Under the pieces are notes generated by a model. It did no database searches. It worked only from the letters and a program-made list of their open reading frames with translations, and was not told the origin of the DNA. Shown here piece after piece: positions 37,104-48,329 of a stretch of 64,000 bases of DNA (the first letter of the stretch is position 1; every line of letters begins with the position of its first letter). Source of the stretch: Welwitschia mirabilis (Eukaryota > Gnetophyta > Gnetopsida > Welwitschiales). The stretch spans positions 271,246,735-271,310,734 of the forward strand of contig JBOZIK010000001.1 of the NCBI GenBank assembly GCA_051453625.1, given 5' to 3'. The translations under genes and the position numbers were made by a program.

Positions 37104-38350
37104 TTAGTAGAATATTGATAGGCCTGATCAATTTTGGATAATTTTGAAGATTCCCTAGAGAATTTTAGATGTATTTAACCTATTAGACATCTTTATTGAA
37201 TACAAAAAATTGATAGAAGATGTCTTTAATGTGTCAATGTCTTTCTTGAATGTCCTATAAGTAAATTTCAAATCTATGAAGATGTCTTTGATCTGGTAAA
37301 TGTTTAGCCTTTTAATAAATATAAAAGATAAATTTTGTAAAGATGTGTTTAAGGCTGAAAATGTCTAATTCATGGATTCTAGATGTCTACAAATTTTAAG
37401 ACATCTACACTGCAAGGTAGTTTTTAGATAGATCCCAATAGGTACTAAAACAAAGTTCTAATGACAAAATATGGAGTCTACCTCATTTATATTCATACTT
37501 AGATTAAATAAAACACTTTAAAAGTGAGTTTAAAGCCTTAAAAATGGTTCTTTTATCATATCTCTTCAAATATAAAAATATTTCTCTCCTTTAATAAATA
37601 ACATAGTGACAACTTGAAATGATCAAATATTTACATCAAGCTTTAAATATCTTTAACCTTTCATCAAATCTTTTAAATGAAACTTGAAATATTACTTATT
37701 GATTGAAATATACCTTTATTTTAATTAATCATATCATTTTTCCTCTAATCTTTAAATCTTGAAGTTTTTTAAATAAAGAGTAATATGGAATGGAGAATGA
37801 AGCTCATTCAAGCTTAAAGTAATTGAAACAATGAATAATATAAACTTACCTAAGTCTTTCAAGCATGAAATAAAGCATAAGAACAAGCTAAAGTGCTAAT
37901 CAAACATCAAGCACAAGATCTAGCACAAATTTTTCAGCATTTCATTCTTCTCTTCAAGAGGCATCCTTCTTCTTCTTCTTCTTCTTCCTCCTCCTCATCC
38001 TCCTNNNNNNNNNNNNNNNNNNNNNNNNNNNNNNNNNNNNNNNNNNNNNNNNNNNNNNNNNNNNNNNNNNNNNNNNNNNNNNNNNNNNNNNNNNNNNNNN
38101 NNNNCTCTTCAAGAGGCCTCCTTCTTCTTCTTCTTCTTCTTCCTCCTCCTCATCCTCCTCCCTTTTTTTTTCCATTCATTACATGAATAAAGTATTTTAT
38201 ATAGGGGATTTGGAGTTATCCCTCTTTTCTAATCCATGTGTGATATGATTCCTTTATAAAACACATTACAACTTTCTAAACAACAATGTTAAAAATCGAC
38301 TATGACATAAGGCATGTGATTTATCCACATTGGACCATACTATATCAAAA
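37104..38350 (-). repeat. C3 5' LTR
   Basis: About 1.25 kb, between the primer site and the right edge ...ACTATATCAAAA (matching ATTATATCAACA of the 3' LTR). Its right half aligns with 32,311-32,742. It holds a CTT-rich tract (37,966-38,004 and 38,121-38,160) and a 100-N gap whose flanks repeat each other. Confidence 0.8.
38005..38104. other. Assembly gap (100 N) with duplicated flanks in a CTT tract
   Basis: The ~52 bases before the gap (from CTCTTCAAGAGGC) recur with one change after it. An unmerged overlap in a pyrimidine repeat is likely. Confidence 0.9.
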
Positions 38351-39399
38351 AATCTTGAATCTATCAAGTAGTAAACCTCATTGAACCACCTAGTAACTTG
38401 TCTAGTTTAGGTTTTATACTTAATAGGATCTTTATCTTTCATTTATTCTTAGTCAATCTTCATTTGGTTAATGTTTTTTCCACATTTAAAAATCCTAAGA
38501 TTCTTTATAACCTATAGAAGTCATGCACTTTATTATTTCTATTTATTTAAAATTTGGTTCTTCATCTATAAAAAATTAAGAGATGTAAGAATATATCCCT
38601 TTATTATTGAATAATAGATTTTTATTAATGCTCTCTCTAATCTTGTTCATATTCATCTAAAGTTTTATTACATCATGTAAAATGTCTAAATAAAAATACA
38701 AATGAAGGATACTATATATAAACAAACATGTCTCTGTGAGATACAATTCAATGTTTAGTAAGCACAAGTTTATCCAAGACTCATTAAATAATATTTCTAT
38801 AATATTAACATGAAAAGTACACTAACTAGGGAATATATTTAACATGAAAAGTAAACTAATTAGGAAATATATTTCATGATTGTATAAAGCATAATTAAGC
38901 ATGAAACATATAAATTAATATAAAGGAATAATCATTATGGAAATTCTCACATTCTACACCATTAAGAAATTACAATAATGAGCATGTATAGAAAGCATAA
39001 AAACTAAAAAGATGTTTGTGTTTTTATCATATGTTTTATGTTTTAGAGTATAGCTAACTCTCCCCCTTATTTATTAGTGTGAATAATGGAGATGTAAAAG
39101 GAAAGTACATAAAAATAGTAATTTTTAAATATCACCTTAAAAAGTAGATAGTGAAAAAAGAAATAAAAATGGTACTTTAAGTTCATATTTAAATCATGAA
39201 TTATTACTATATCACTTTATATGCATGATATCTATGCTACTAATGAATATGGTAACCACTTTGTACGTAATATATGAGGAACAGAGATGGTGTTGTAATG
39301 AATTTATCATCAAAGGTAGTATAAAGATGCACTTATGAGTTAGTATAATTATGTCTTATCTTATCATGATGAAGGAATTAATTGAGTAAATTTTTTATA
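38351..39399. other. Unresolved AT-rich DNA with a 34-bp tandem duplication
   Basis: Begins at the outer flank of C3. A 34-bp unit starting TTAACATGAAAAGTA is repeated twice at 38,805-38,872. No coding homology recognised. Confidence 0.45.
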
Positions 39400-40720
39400 T
39401 ACTAGTTCTTCCTTGGTTAACCCTAATTTTTTCATTTCTAGTAGTAACTCCTTTTTCTCAAAATATTCTTCCTTATTTAGCTCTTTTACCTTCCTTAACA
39501 CTTTTTCATCCTTTAATTCTTCTTCCTCTTCTAACTCATATACCTATTTTGACTCTACTTGTTCCTTCTTTACTTCTTATTTTTATGCCTATTGTTAGGT
39601 GTCCTCATTCTTCTCTTTATTTCTAGATGAGCTTCGATATTCTTAGTATTGTATAAACTCCAAAGTATTAAGATAAGTGATCTTAGAAGAGGAGTGAATG
39701 TTAATTCCACTAAGTTTCATGCTTTTCCTTACTTCCTAAAGTAGGTGAATGAGGTGATATTGACTATGTTCTTGTTCCAATATTTGTGTGGACATAGATT
39801 GAAGAATGTTTAAAACACAATATGTATTACCTCAAGATAATTAGAATATGAATATGATATCAAAGAATATCTAGGAATATAAGAATTTGTAATAAATTTA
39901 AAAACTAAGTGTCTCTTAAATATATGCATGAAATCAATGTAGAGTAATTTAGAGGCTATGAAGAATGAAGGATGGTATTGTTATGCTATGAGAAAGGCAC
40001 TATAAATTTATTGTATAATTTCATTATCAAACCTCCATATCTTAGAGTCTAATTTAAATATTATAAGGTTTGAATCATATACTTGAAAATACCATTAAAG
40101 TATCTACACATTTTTGAGTATATAACAATAAAGAAATTTAAGGTGATTCAACTTTACCTGATTGCAATATCCACTCAAAGGAAGAATGATGTATAAAAAG
40201 ATAAGGAGAAGCACATGGTAGAAAGTTATCAGATGTTTAGTTCTAAATTTATAGTGGTATCCCAATTGATTTCTTTATCATAGAGGTCATATGCATGCTA
40301 GAACATGGATAAATTTTCAAATGTATCACAAGGTAAAACATGGGTTTTACCTTGTGGAATTTTCAAAACTTTAGCTATGATATCAGACATGAATAAAAAT
40401 ATACTCTTAAATTCCTAGTCTCTAGTACACTATAATAAATAAAAGAAATTATGGCATTAACAATGACGAGTCTAACTACCTTTAGATGAGGCTAAATTAA
40501 GGGTTTCTAATGCTACTATTAAAGGATTTGCACCACTATATTAGTTAGTCTCTTAAACAAGTTTACATCAATAGCTTATCTTTTGAGGATGGTTTTGTTA
40601 TTGAATTTATTTTCAAATTTAATCCATGCATTCCTATTAGTCATGATTATTTTATACTAGAATAAGGGAGTCCTCCTTTAATTCTAGGATTCATTATTAC
40701 TCTTTAAATAAAATATTGAT
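39400..40720 (-). pseudogene. Possible retrotransposon-associated 'putative plant transposon protein'
   Basis: Minus-strand open pieces read NRNAWIKFENKFNN (~40,610-40,650), then SDIIAKVLKIPQGK (~40,345-40,390), and a charged, coiled-coil-like ELEEEEELKDEKVLRK (~39,490-39,540). The pattern of a W..F segment, RD, then a D.I..VL.IP segment resembles the PF20167-like protein often encoded by plant LTR elements. The match is by eye and weak; it may belong to copia C2 or to another element. Confidence 0.35.
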
Positions 40721-41799
40721 ATATCAAAAGAAAATAATAAAAATGCATGCATAACTAGAGATACATAATGTAAAAAATATTAAGTATATAATAAATACAT
40801 CATAGAAAATTGATAGAAAATAATTTTCTAGAAAATGAAATGCTTTGGAATATCAGTAATTTTGTCAAATAGTTAAATTACAATGTATTATTGAAAATTT
40901 GAAACAGGTAAAATATCAGTGAAAAACATACTAAATTTTAATAGAAAATCATGTGAAAATTTAAAAATAGCATGGGAAGCATAAGAAAGTAATTAATACT
41001 ATATTTTAATTAGGAAAAATAAAAAGTTTTTGTTAAATGCAAGTGTATATAAAAAACAAAAAAAATAAAAATAAAAAAGCAAAGGCAAATTATTTTATGA
41101 TTATATTTTCATAAGGGACTATTAACATTAATAGAACATAGAGTAATTCTAAGAAAAACTAATAGAATATGATTAAAACTAAGTAAACAAGAAGTTTTAC
41201 TAATTTATAAAATTTAATAAAACCTCTTGAATCTTGTAATTAATATAAGATCTAGCATAAAAAATGATGAAGATATAATATTTGAAAGTTGAAGAATGTT
41301 TTGAAAAACTTTTGAAATCATTAAAAATTAAGATATATCAAAGGATGCTTCACTAAAAAAAGGATAAAAAAGTAATAATGAGAAAACCAATCTTGAATTT
41401 ATAGGATTTTAGATTTTAAATTAAGGATGATTAACCTCTAGGTGGAGGTAGTTGATTATTTCAAAGCAAAATAGAAGAGTTTATAAGTGGCAAAACAGCT
41501 GTTAACTATTTTTAAGTGACTATTAAAAATTGAGAAGAAAGAGGCCAACCTTATAATAATAGGCAATCAGTCAAATAAGTATTAAAAAAAATTACAAATA
41601 AAAATTGGGAGATGAGGGGTTGGTCATTTAGAAATGACAATTGAGAAACTAAAAGTAAGGAAGTATTCCAATTTTTAGAATAATAATAAGACTTTAGATA
41701 AGAAAATAATTGCTAATATCTAAAGGATTAATGTCAAAAAAGATTGAAGAGAATAACCTCTAAGATTAAGAGTTTTAAATTTGAATATAAATATATCTT
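40721..41799. other. Unresolved AT-rich DNA
   Basis: Lies downstream (minus strand) of the C2 RNase H, so it may contain the rest of C2 or its 3' LTR. No boundary found. Confidence 0.35.
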
Positions 41800-43233
41800 G
41801 AAAAGGGGTTTGGTTAAGTTATTAAGAATTTTTTCTTTAATAGGCACATAATTTAGGTGAATGTTATTACACTTAACATTATCTTGAATAAAGTGCTATT
41901 GGATATTAATGTATTTTATGCTATATTGTAGGATAGAATTATTAAAAATTTTGATTGTAGTTGAATAATTACAAAAATAGATGTATTAGACTTGTGGATA
42001 TATAAATCATTCAATAAATGATGGGTCTAAAGATCTTTAAAAATGCAACCATTGGTAATCACATATTAAACTTTTACAATTAAAAAGACAATGAACATTT
42101 TCTTTTACCTGTTAGTGCTCTTATGATCATATCTATATCCAAGCTAGTTTTTATCACAAACGGTAGATAAATATAAATTATATTCATTTGAAAATAAAAT
42201 TCCATAATCAAGAGTATATTTTACATATCTTAATATTTAGTTTATATACTTTAAATGGAAGTATTTTGGTTTATATTAGTATTCGGCATAGAGTACAATA
42301 AAAAATATAGTTTCTATCTTATTTTAGTAATATAAGTAAGTCTTCTTATCCTTATTTAATATAACTTGATACTTATATATCTTTCTTTCTCATTAGCATC
42401 AACTTTATCATTTTTGTTAATAAATGTTAATATGAATTTGTTATGATTCACGATAAATTTTTTCACAAGATTATTATAAATTATTATTGAAATAAGAAAA
42501 GTATGCCCTTGTGTTTATTAATCTATAATCCAAGAAACATTTAAAGCTTAACTAGATGTCTCATCTCAAAGTTATCATTTATTAATTTGGTAAAGTCATG
42601 AGATAATGAATCTAATGTAGAACTGAGTATAATATGATCTACATATATTTGTCCTAATAGAAAAGTAGTCCTATTTTTTTCTTTTTAATTGATGAAAAAT
42701 CTCTTGCCTATTTTAATTTTTAGAAATTTATATTTAAATAAAATAAGGTAAGTTTTCAATATCATGCCCTAAGAGATAGCTTTAATTCATAGAGTGCCTT
42801 ATTTAACTTGTAACCATGTTTAGGATATTCTAGTTTCTTAAATTAGAAGGCTATTTAACATATAATGATTTATTTAAAGTGTAATTTAAGAAATAATTTT
42901 TACATCTATTTGGTATATTTTAAAATTATAAACATAAGAAAGTGCAAGAAGTATTTTAATTAACTCTAATCTATCTATGAAATAAAATGTCACTTCAAGT
43001 TTTATGCCTTTCATCTAGAATAATTCCTAAGACATAGATCTTATTCTATTTATAATTAATTTAGATTTCTTATTTAATTTATTCTTGAAATCCAGTTTTA
43101 TTTCAATGATATTATGATCCTTCAATCTATTAATAAGTTCCCAGAATTCATTCTTATTAAGTTAATTTATCTCATCTTACATGACATTCATCTAATTTTT
43201 ATTATCTCTAGATTTTTAAAAGATCTTGGATTC
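41800..43233 (-). pseudogene. Ty1/copia RT and RNase H (C2, SIRE/Maximus-like)
   Basis: Minus strand. RT from 43,228: DEIN*LNKNEFWELI (family EEL.QFERN.VW.LV), HNIIEIKLDFKNKLN (family NIIGTKWIFRNKLNE), IYQIDVKIIS (family FQMDVKSAFLNG), QIYVDHIILSSTLD at 42,620-42,660 (family QIYVDDIIFGSTN; YVDD reads YVDH) and FEMRHLVKL*MFLGL. RNase H tail: KYINIQ*HFIQDNV and NNLTKPL near 41,810 (family KHIDIRHHFIRDHV / DIFTKPL). Its integrase lies at 52,298-53,008 on the other side of E3, which splits C2. Confidence 0.85.
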
Positions 43234-44470
43234 TATTGTAGTGTGTATTCATGCAATTATTAAGTTCTTAGGAATTCTTATTAATCACAATTACTTGTAT
43301 AAAACACATGCTAGTATAGACAAGATTTAATCCAAGTTTCATAATCTATTGAAGGCACTAACATGAGAAGTTAGATAATTGATTTGAGCAAAGTATTTTT
43401 GGTATTTTCTATTAAGTAAATGAAAATAAAAATAATGTAAAAATAAAATTCAAGAGAAATGCAAATGCAATGCTTATAAATGAGATGTAAATTAAAATAT
43501 CCTAAGTAATAGATCTATTTGACCACCAATCTTCCTATCACAGCGATAGGAAGTTATATCCTAAGTTAATTAGAAATATTATCACTAAATCCTAATCAAT
43601 ATAAGTGATAAGGTATATTAAATAGAATATAATGAAATTCAACTATTCTACTTATAGAAATATAATAACAAATGAAATGCAAACACTAAACTAATAATAT
43701 TAATCTTAACAAAGGTTTTCCTTATGATCTAGATTAACTATGAAACTATCACAAAATCATAGCCAATATAAATCATAAGGGAGATGCACATAATGAAAAC
43801 AAAGCAAACTTCTCTTATTAATCTCAAATCAAGCATTCAATTATAAAGTAGCAACACCTCAATGGAGGATACATATCCTAACACTAAAGAAAACTTCTCT
43901 TAATAGATATAGATAAACCTCTTGCCATTTGATCTTCCATCACAACATTGTCAGGTATAAAAGATAGTAAGAAATAAGGGAAAGAGAGTATTTTGTTTTT
44001 ACATAGAAGTTTCCAGAAATAGAAAACCATAATGACTTGGAAAAAATCCTAATAATGTAGAGGAGCACATGGCACCATTACAAAATTAGATTTGATGTTA
44101 GTTAAGAAATAGTTATTATTCTAACTATCGTCGAAATGATTATGGAGATGATGTTACATTAGAAAAGATGACATTATCTTTTAACTTTAATCCAAGTGAG
44201 CATTACTATCATCCTAATTATCGTGGATATGATAGGTTTCTTAAGATATTTAGTTAAGAGAAATCAGTTACCTAGATCATTGGTCTTCTCCTCAAAATGC
44301 TAAGTATCAAAATCTATCTAAAACTACTTCAAATATACTAAGAATTGAATTTTTTTATGATCATCCCATCAACTCTCCATAATCATCAAAATTTTATTTA
44401 AACTTATCTAAATGTCCTAAAAAAGTGCTTAAAGTACCCCATCAAATATATATAATTTGGCATCACAACA
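43234..44470 (-). repeat. LTR-7: 3' LTR of E3
   Basis: 1,237 bp. Starts TATTGTAGTGTGTATTC (from TGTTGCAGTGTGTATTT) and ends ...TTTGGCATCACAACA. Palindromes lie at 44,116-44,154 and 44,208-44,238. Confidence 0.9.
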
Positions 44471-44485
44471 TAGCCCCCCACTTAG
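44471..44485 (-). other. E3 polypurine tract
   Basis: The minus strand reads CTAAGTGGGGGGCTA directly before the LTR start TGTTGTGATGCC. This is the best preserved plus-strand priming tract of the family; in E1 the same place reads AGTGAAGAGGATA. Confidence 0.8.
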
Positions 44486-46329
44486 CCTTATTAGTCCTTG
44501 ACAAAGTAAGTGATCAACCACAAATTGCAAGTTAAATTGATTAACATAAATAGTAACTAGAAAAAGGTACATTGAGTTGAAAAATTTTTACCATGCAATA
44601 TCAAGTAGAAAACTTGTAAAATAATGTAGTACCTATGTGGACTGTGTAATAGGAGGTTTATCCTATATGTTACTTGGACAACAATGGGGATGACAAGCTC
44701 AAAAAATTAGAAAGAAAGTTAAGCGTGTGTGAACATGATCATCAAAAAATCCAAGTACTAAAATCTTCATTATCCCCTTACTTAAAATTTTTATCACATT
44801 GCAAAATAGAAATTGAATGTCATACACAAAAATCATCATAAATTATAATCATGGTAACTCAAAAAAATGATGATGCGTATCTATAATCAAAACAATCATA
44901 ACTCAAAATGATATGTATAAATAAATTAGTGAGTTTTAAGCATAATCCATAAGGGATAAAGACATTAAAGATAATCATGACATCACTCTCCTTATGATGC
45001 TATAGTAAAGTTTACATGGAATCTCATAGGTGGAAGTGGAGAGGGAGAATGTTCTTCTTCATTTAAAAAGTGCATACTAAGAGCCTACTAAAATAGTAGA
45101 TGTAGAGGCCCGTTAAACAATACCCAGCATATCACATAAATAATATGAAATCATAACCAAACTAGAAGATCTTATATATGTATTATGAAAGCTAAAAGAT
45201 AACCTCTATAATTAAAATTTTTGCTCAAAGTATTTTAGAAGTATGTCTTGCCCCCTACTTATGAATCAATACATCCTGTATTACATTAATATAAGAAGAA
45301 AAAGATAACAATGCATCTTAGGTATTCTTCACCTTTTTCATCTAGATGATCAAGCAGATGATAGGCCTCTAAGAAAGATTGACAAAAAAAAAAAAAAAAA
45401 AAGTGAAGTAAAGTAAAGTAAGTGAGTCAGTAATAGCAATAATGAGGTCTTAGAAAGTCTTTATGAAGTTTAAAAGATGGATAAAAGCTAAGAAATCATC
45501 ACTAAAAAAGCATGAAAAAGAGAAGAAATCAAGGTAGGAAAATGAGTATTAGGACAGGATCATGATAATGCATCAAGTAGAAAGAGGTAATACTAAAAAA
45601 ATCATCAAATGTGCCTAAACTCAAAATTATTTAAAAATTTCAAGTGCATTCTAAAATTTGAAAAGATACTAAAAGAATAGATGGAAAAATTTATCATCAT
45701 GAATTAAAGAAACATCATCTATCAAATTTCTAAAAGAAGGTCAACTCCTAGAGATTAAAAAAAACTATGACTATTTAAAAAAAAAAGGAAGAAAACTATT
45801 AAATGATTAAGTCATAAGTATGATGATGAAACAGTATAGAAATGACTTTGAAATTCCAAGTAAAATAACTAATGAAAACAAAATAAAAAATGGACAACTA
45901 GGAACATGAAGAATATTTTATACCTATCTTAAATTCTAATCTAGCAAAGTTCCTTAGTAGAAATCATAAAATTACCTAATTAATGATGCATGACATGATG
46001 TAAAACTTAATAAAATATCACTCAAATAGGTAGTACTTATGACAATACTAAGTAAATTAATGTTTTTAATTAATAAATGATAAGATCAAAAGATACTTAG
46101 AAATGGACTTACTTGTTTACATTCGAAAACTACACTAGAATTTGAAGAAGTAAAATGATCATGAGGAAATATTATATGCTCAATACATCTTAGAAATAAA
46201 CAATGCCTTTAATAATATTGAGAACATCACTGATTTTATAGCCTCTAAGTGATAATTATTTTTCCATGATAAGGGGTATGAAATCATTGTTAGAGAAGTA
46301 AGGATGCACAAAACATAGTCAACTGATCC

Positions 46330-46966
46330 NNNNNNNNNNNNNNNNNNNNNNNNNNNNNNNNNNNNNNNNNNNNNNNNNNNNNNNNNNNNNNNNNNNNNNN
46401 NNNNNNNNNNNNNNNNNNNNNNNNNNNNNNNNNNNNNNNNNNNNNNNNNNNNNNNNNNNNNNNNNNNNNNNNNNNNNNNNNNNNNNNNNNNNNNNNNNNN
46501 NNNNNNNNNNNNNNNNNNNNNNNNNNNNNNNNNNNNNNNNNNNNNNNNNNNNNNNNNNNNNNNNNNNNNNNNNNNNNNNNNNNNNNNNNNNNNNNNNNNN
46601 NNNNNNNNNNNNNNNNNNNNNNNNNNNNNNNNNNNNNNNNNNNNNNNNNNNNNNNNNNNNNNNNNNNNNNNNNNNNNNNNNNNNNNNNNNNNNNNNNNNN
46701 NNNNNNNNNNNNNNNNNNNNNNNNNNNNNNNNNNNNNNNNNNNNNNNNNNNNNNNNNNNNNNNNNNNNNNNNNNNNNNNNNNNNNNNNNNNNNNNNNNNN
46801 NNNNNNNNNNNNNNNNNNNNNNNNNNNNNNNNNNNNNNNNNNNNNNNNNNNNNNNNNNNNNNNNNNNNNNNNNNNNNNNNNNNNNNNNNNNNNNNNNNNN
46901 NNNNNNNNNNNNNNNNNNNNNNNNNNNNNNNNNNNNNNNNNNNNNNNNNNNNNNNNNNNNNNNNNN
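46330..46966. other. Assembly gap (637 N)
   Basis: The largest gap in the window, ending in a TC microsatellite, which probably caused it. The length is not a round number, so it may be estimated. Confidence 0.95.
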
Positions 46967-47036
<70 letters not shown>

Positions 47037-47041
47037 TCTCA
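46967..47041. repeat. (TC)n(AC)n microsatellite
   Basis: About 30 TC units followed by a short AC run and TCTCAC, inside E3. Confidence 0.95.
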
Positions 47042-48329
47042 CAAAAGTAGCAAAATATTAAATAAGGAAGAATACACCTAGATAATTAATAACTTATATC
47101 ATTAAAAGAAAATAAAATAATAAATACGTCTTCTTTCAAAATGAATTTTATAGATGTACAAATCTCTTAAGATTAGATGAATTAAATCTTATCACTTTAA
47201 AATACTCAAGTAAAATATTATTAATCATGGTTACTTCATAAAGTAATACATAAGTCAAGTTAAAGATGTTTTAATAATATGATAATGTTCATCAAAGGAA
47301 CTAATTAAGAAAGAACTCAGACGATGGTAGAAGGGAAGTGATCCTCATTAAAAGGGGCTTTCAAGATAACTGCTTCTATCATGTTAAAGGTTTGATCAGA
47401 ATGTGTTTCATAGAGTTCTAACCTTTGTCTATTAACTTGCTAGATTTTCATAGTATTTGGATTAAAAATTTTAATTAAGTTATTAAAATGTAATTTTTCT
47501 AAAAGATAAGAAACTAATCATTTAGAGGTTAGGAAATAAAAACTAAAATAGAAACATATCATTATAAAATACAAAGAAAATACTAAACCAAACTTAAGTA
47601 TTAAAAAATAAGTTTTATTTAGATCCAACACTTTATTTCAAAGAAAAATATATATTTATTTCTCTAAGGTTGTGATCATAGGTATTATATGTTTTTATAA
47701 AAATAAGGATCCAACCAAATAGAAATAAATTGATAAAACATAAAAGGTATAGAATCATTTTTGAGTAAAATAAATTAAAGGTAAAGAAAGTAAAAGGATA
47801 AAACCTTAATAGCATAAATTTTGAAATCTAAATAAGAGACGAAGAAGTAATTGATTTCATTAAAAATAATCTCTTATTGAATTGACATAAATCACAACTA
47901 TCCTTACCTAATTTATTTAAGGTACTACTCAAAGAAAGAATCTAAGAAGTTTTTTAAAGCCTTTTAGAATGTTTATTAAGATTAAGAAGATTCCTAACAT
48001 TCAACTTAAGATACGGATTTTCATAAAGAAGGTAAGAGCTTTCCTAATTAAGATGACCAAATAATAGTTTGACTCTACAAAATTTATTAGCAATATAAGA
48101 GATAAAAGTTCATATAATTTAGATAAAAATAACATCTTATCAAACTCATGTGTATAAAGACTTTGAAACGTAGATTTCATTTAATGATTGAAAATGAAAG
48201 ATATTAATGGTACTATTAAGGCTCTAAGAAGTTTGAGAAAACTTCTTAGAGTGATTAATTAGGTTAGGTTTGATATACTTAAGAAGTTTCCTAAGGTGTA
48301 ATTCTAAGCATGGATTACTATTAAGAAGA

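Larger units (their letters stand above)
32311..38350 (-). mobile_element. C3: nearly complete Ty1/copia element
   Basis: Minus-strand element with, in order, 5' LTR (37,104-38,350), primer site, gag, CCHC knuckle, protease, integrase, RT, RNase H, 3' LTR (left part lost). The domain order PR-INT-RT-RH identifies Ty1/copia. Only its 3' LTR is truncated, by LTR-6. It has three N-gaps and stops in most domains. Confidence 0.9.
44486..48300 (-). pseudogene. E3 3' unknown region (ORF-X)
   Basis: Homologous to the regions right of the 3' LTR in E1 and E2, and to E4 inverted. An open minus-strand piece at 47,633-47,815 matches 59,940-60,070 of E4 (words FYQFISIWLDPYF / LSIDFYLVDFYFY in another frame). 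Includes a large gap (46,330-46,966) and a TC/AC microsatellite. No pol motifs. Palindrome copies lie near 44,655-44,695 and 45,340-45,366. Confidence 0.45.

Noticed and set aside
37893-38186. Poly-Ser / poly-Leu and poly-Glu frames
   Set aside because: Translation of the CTT tract in the C3 LTR across an N-gap.
46180-47034. RERERE... repeat proteins on the minus strand
   Set aside because: Translation of the TC microsatellite and 637 N.
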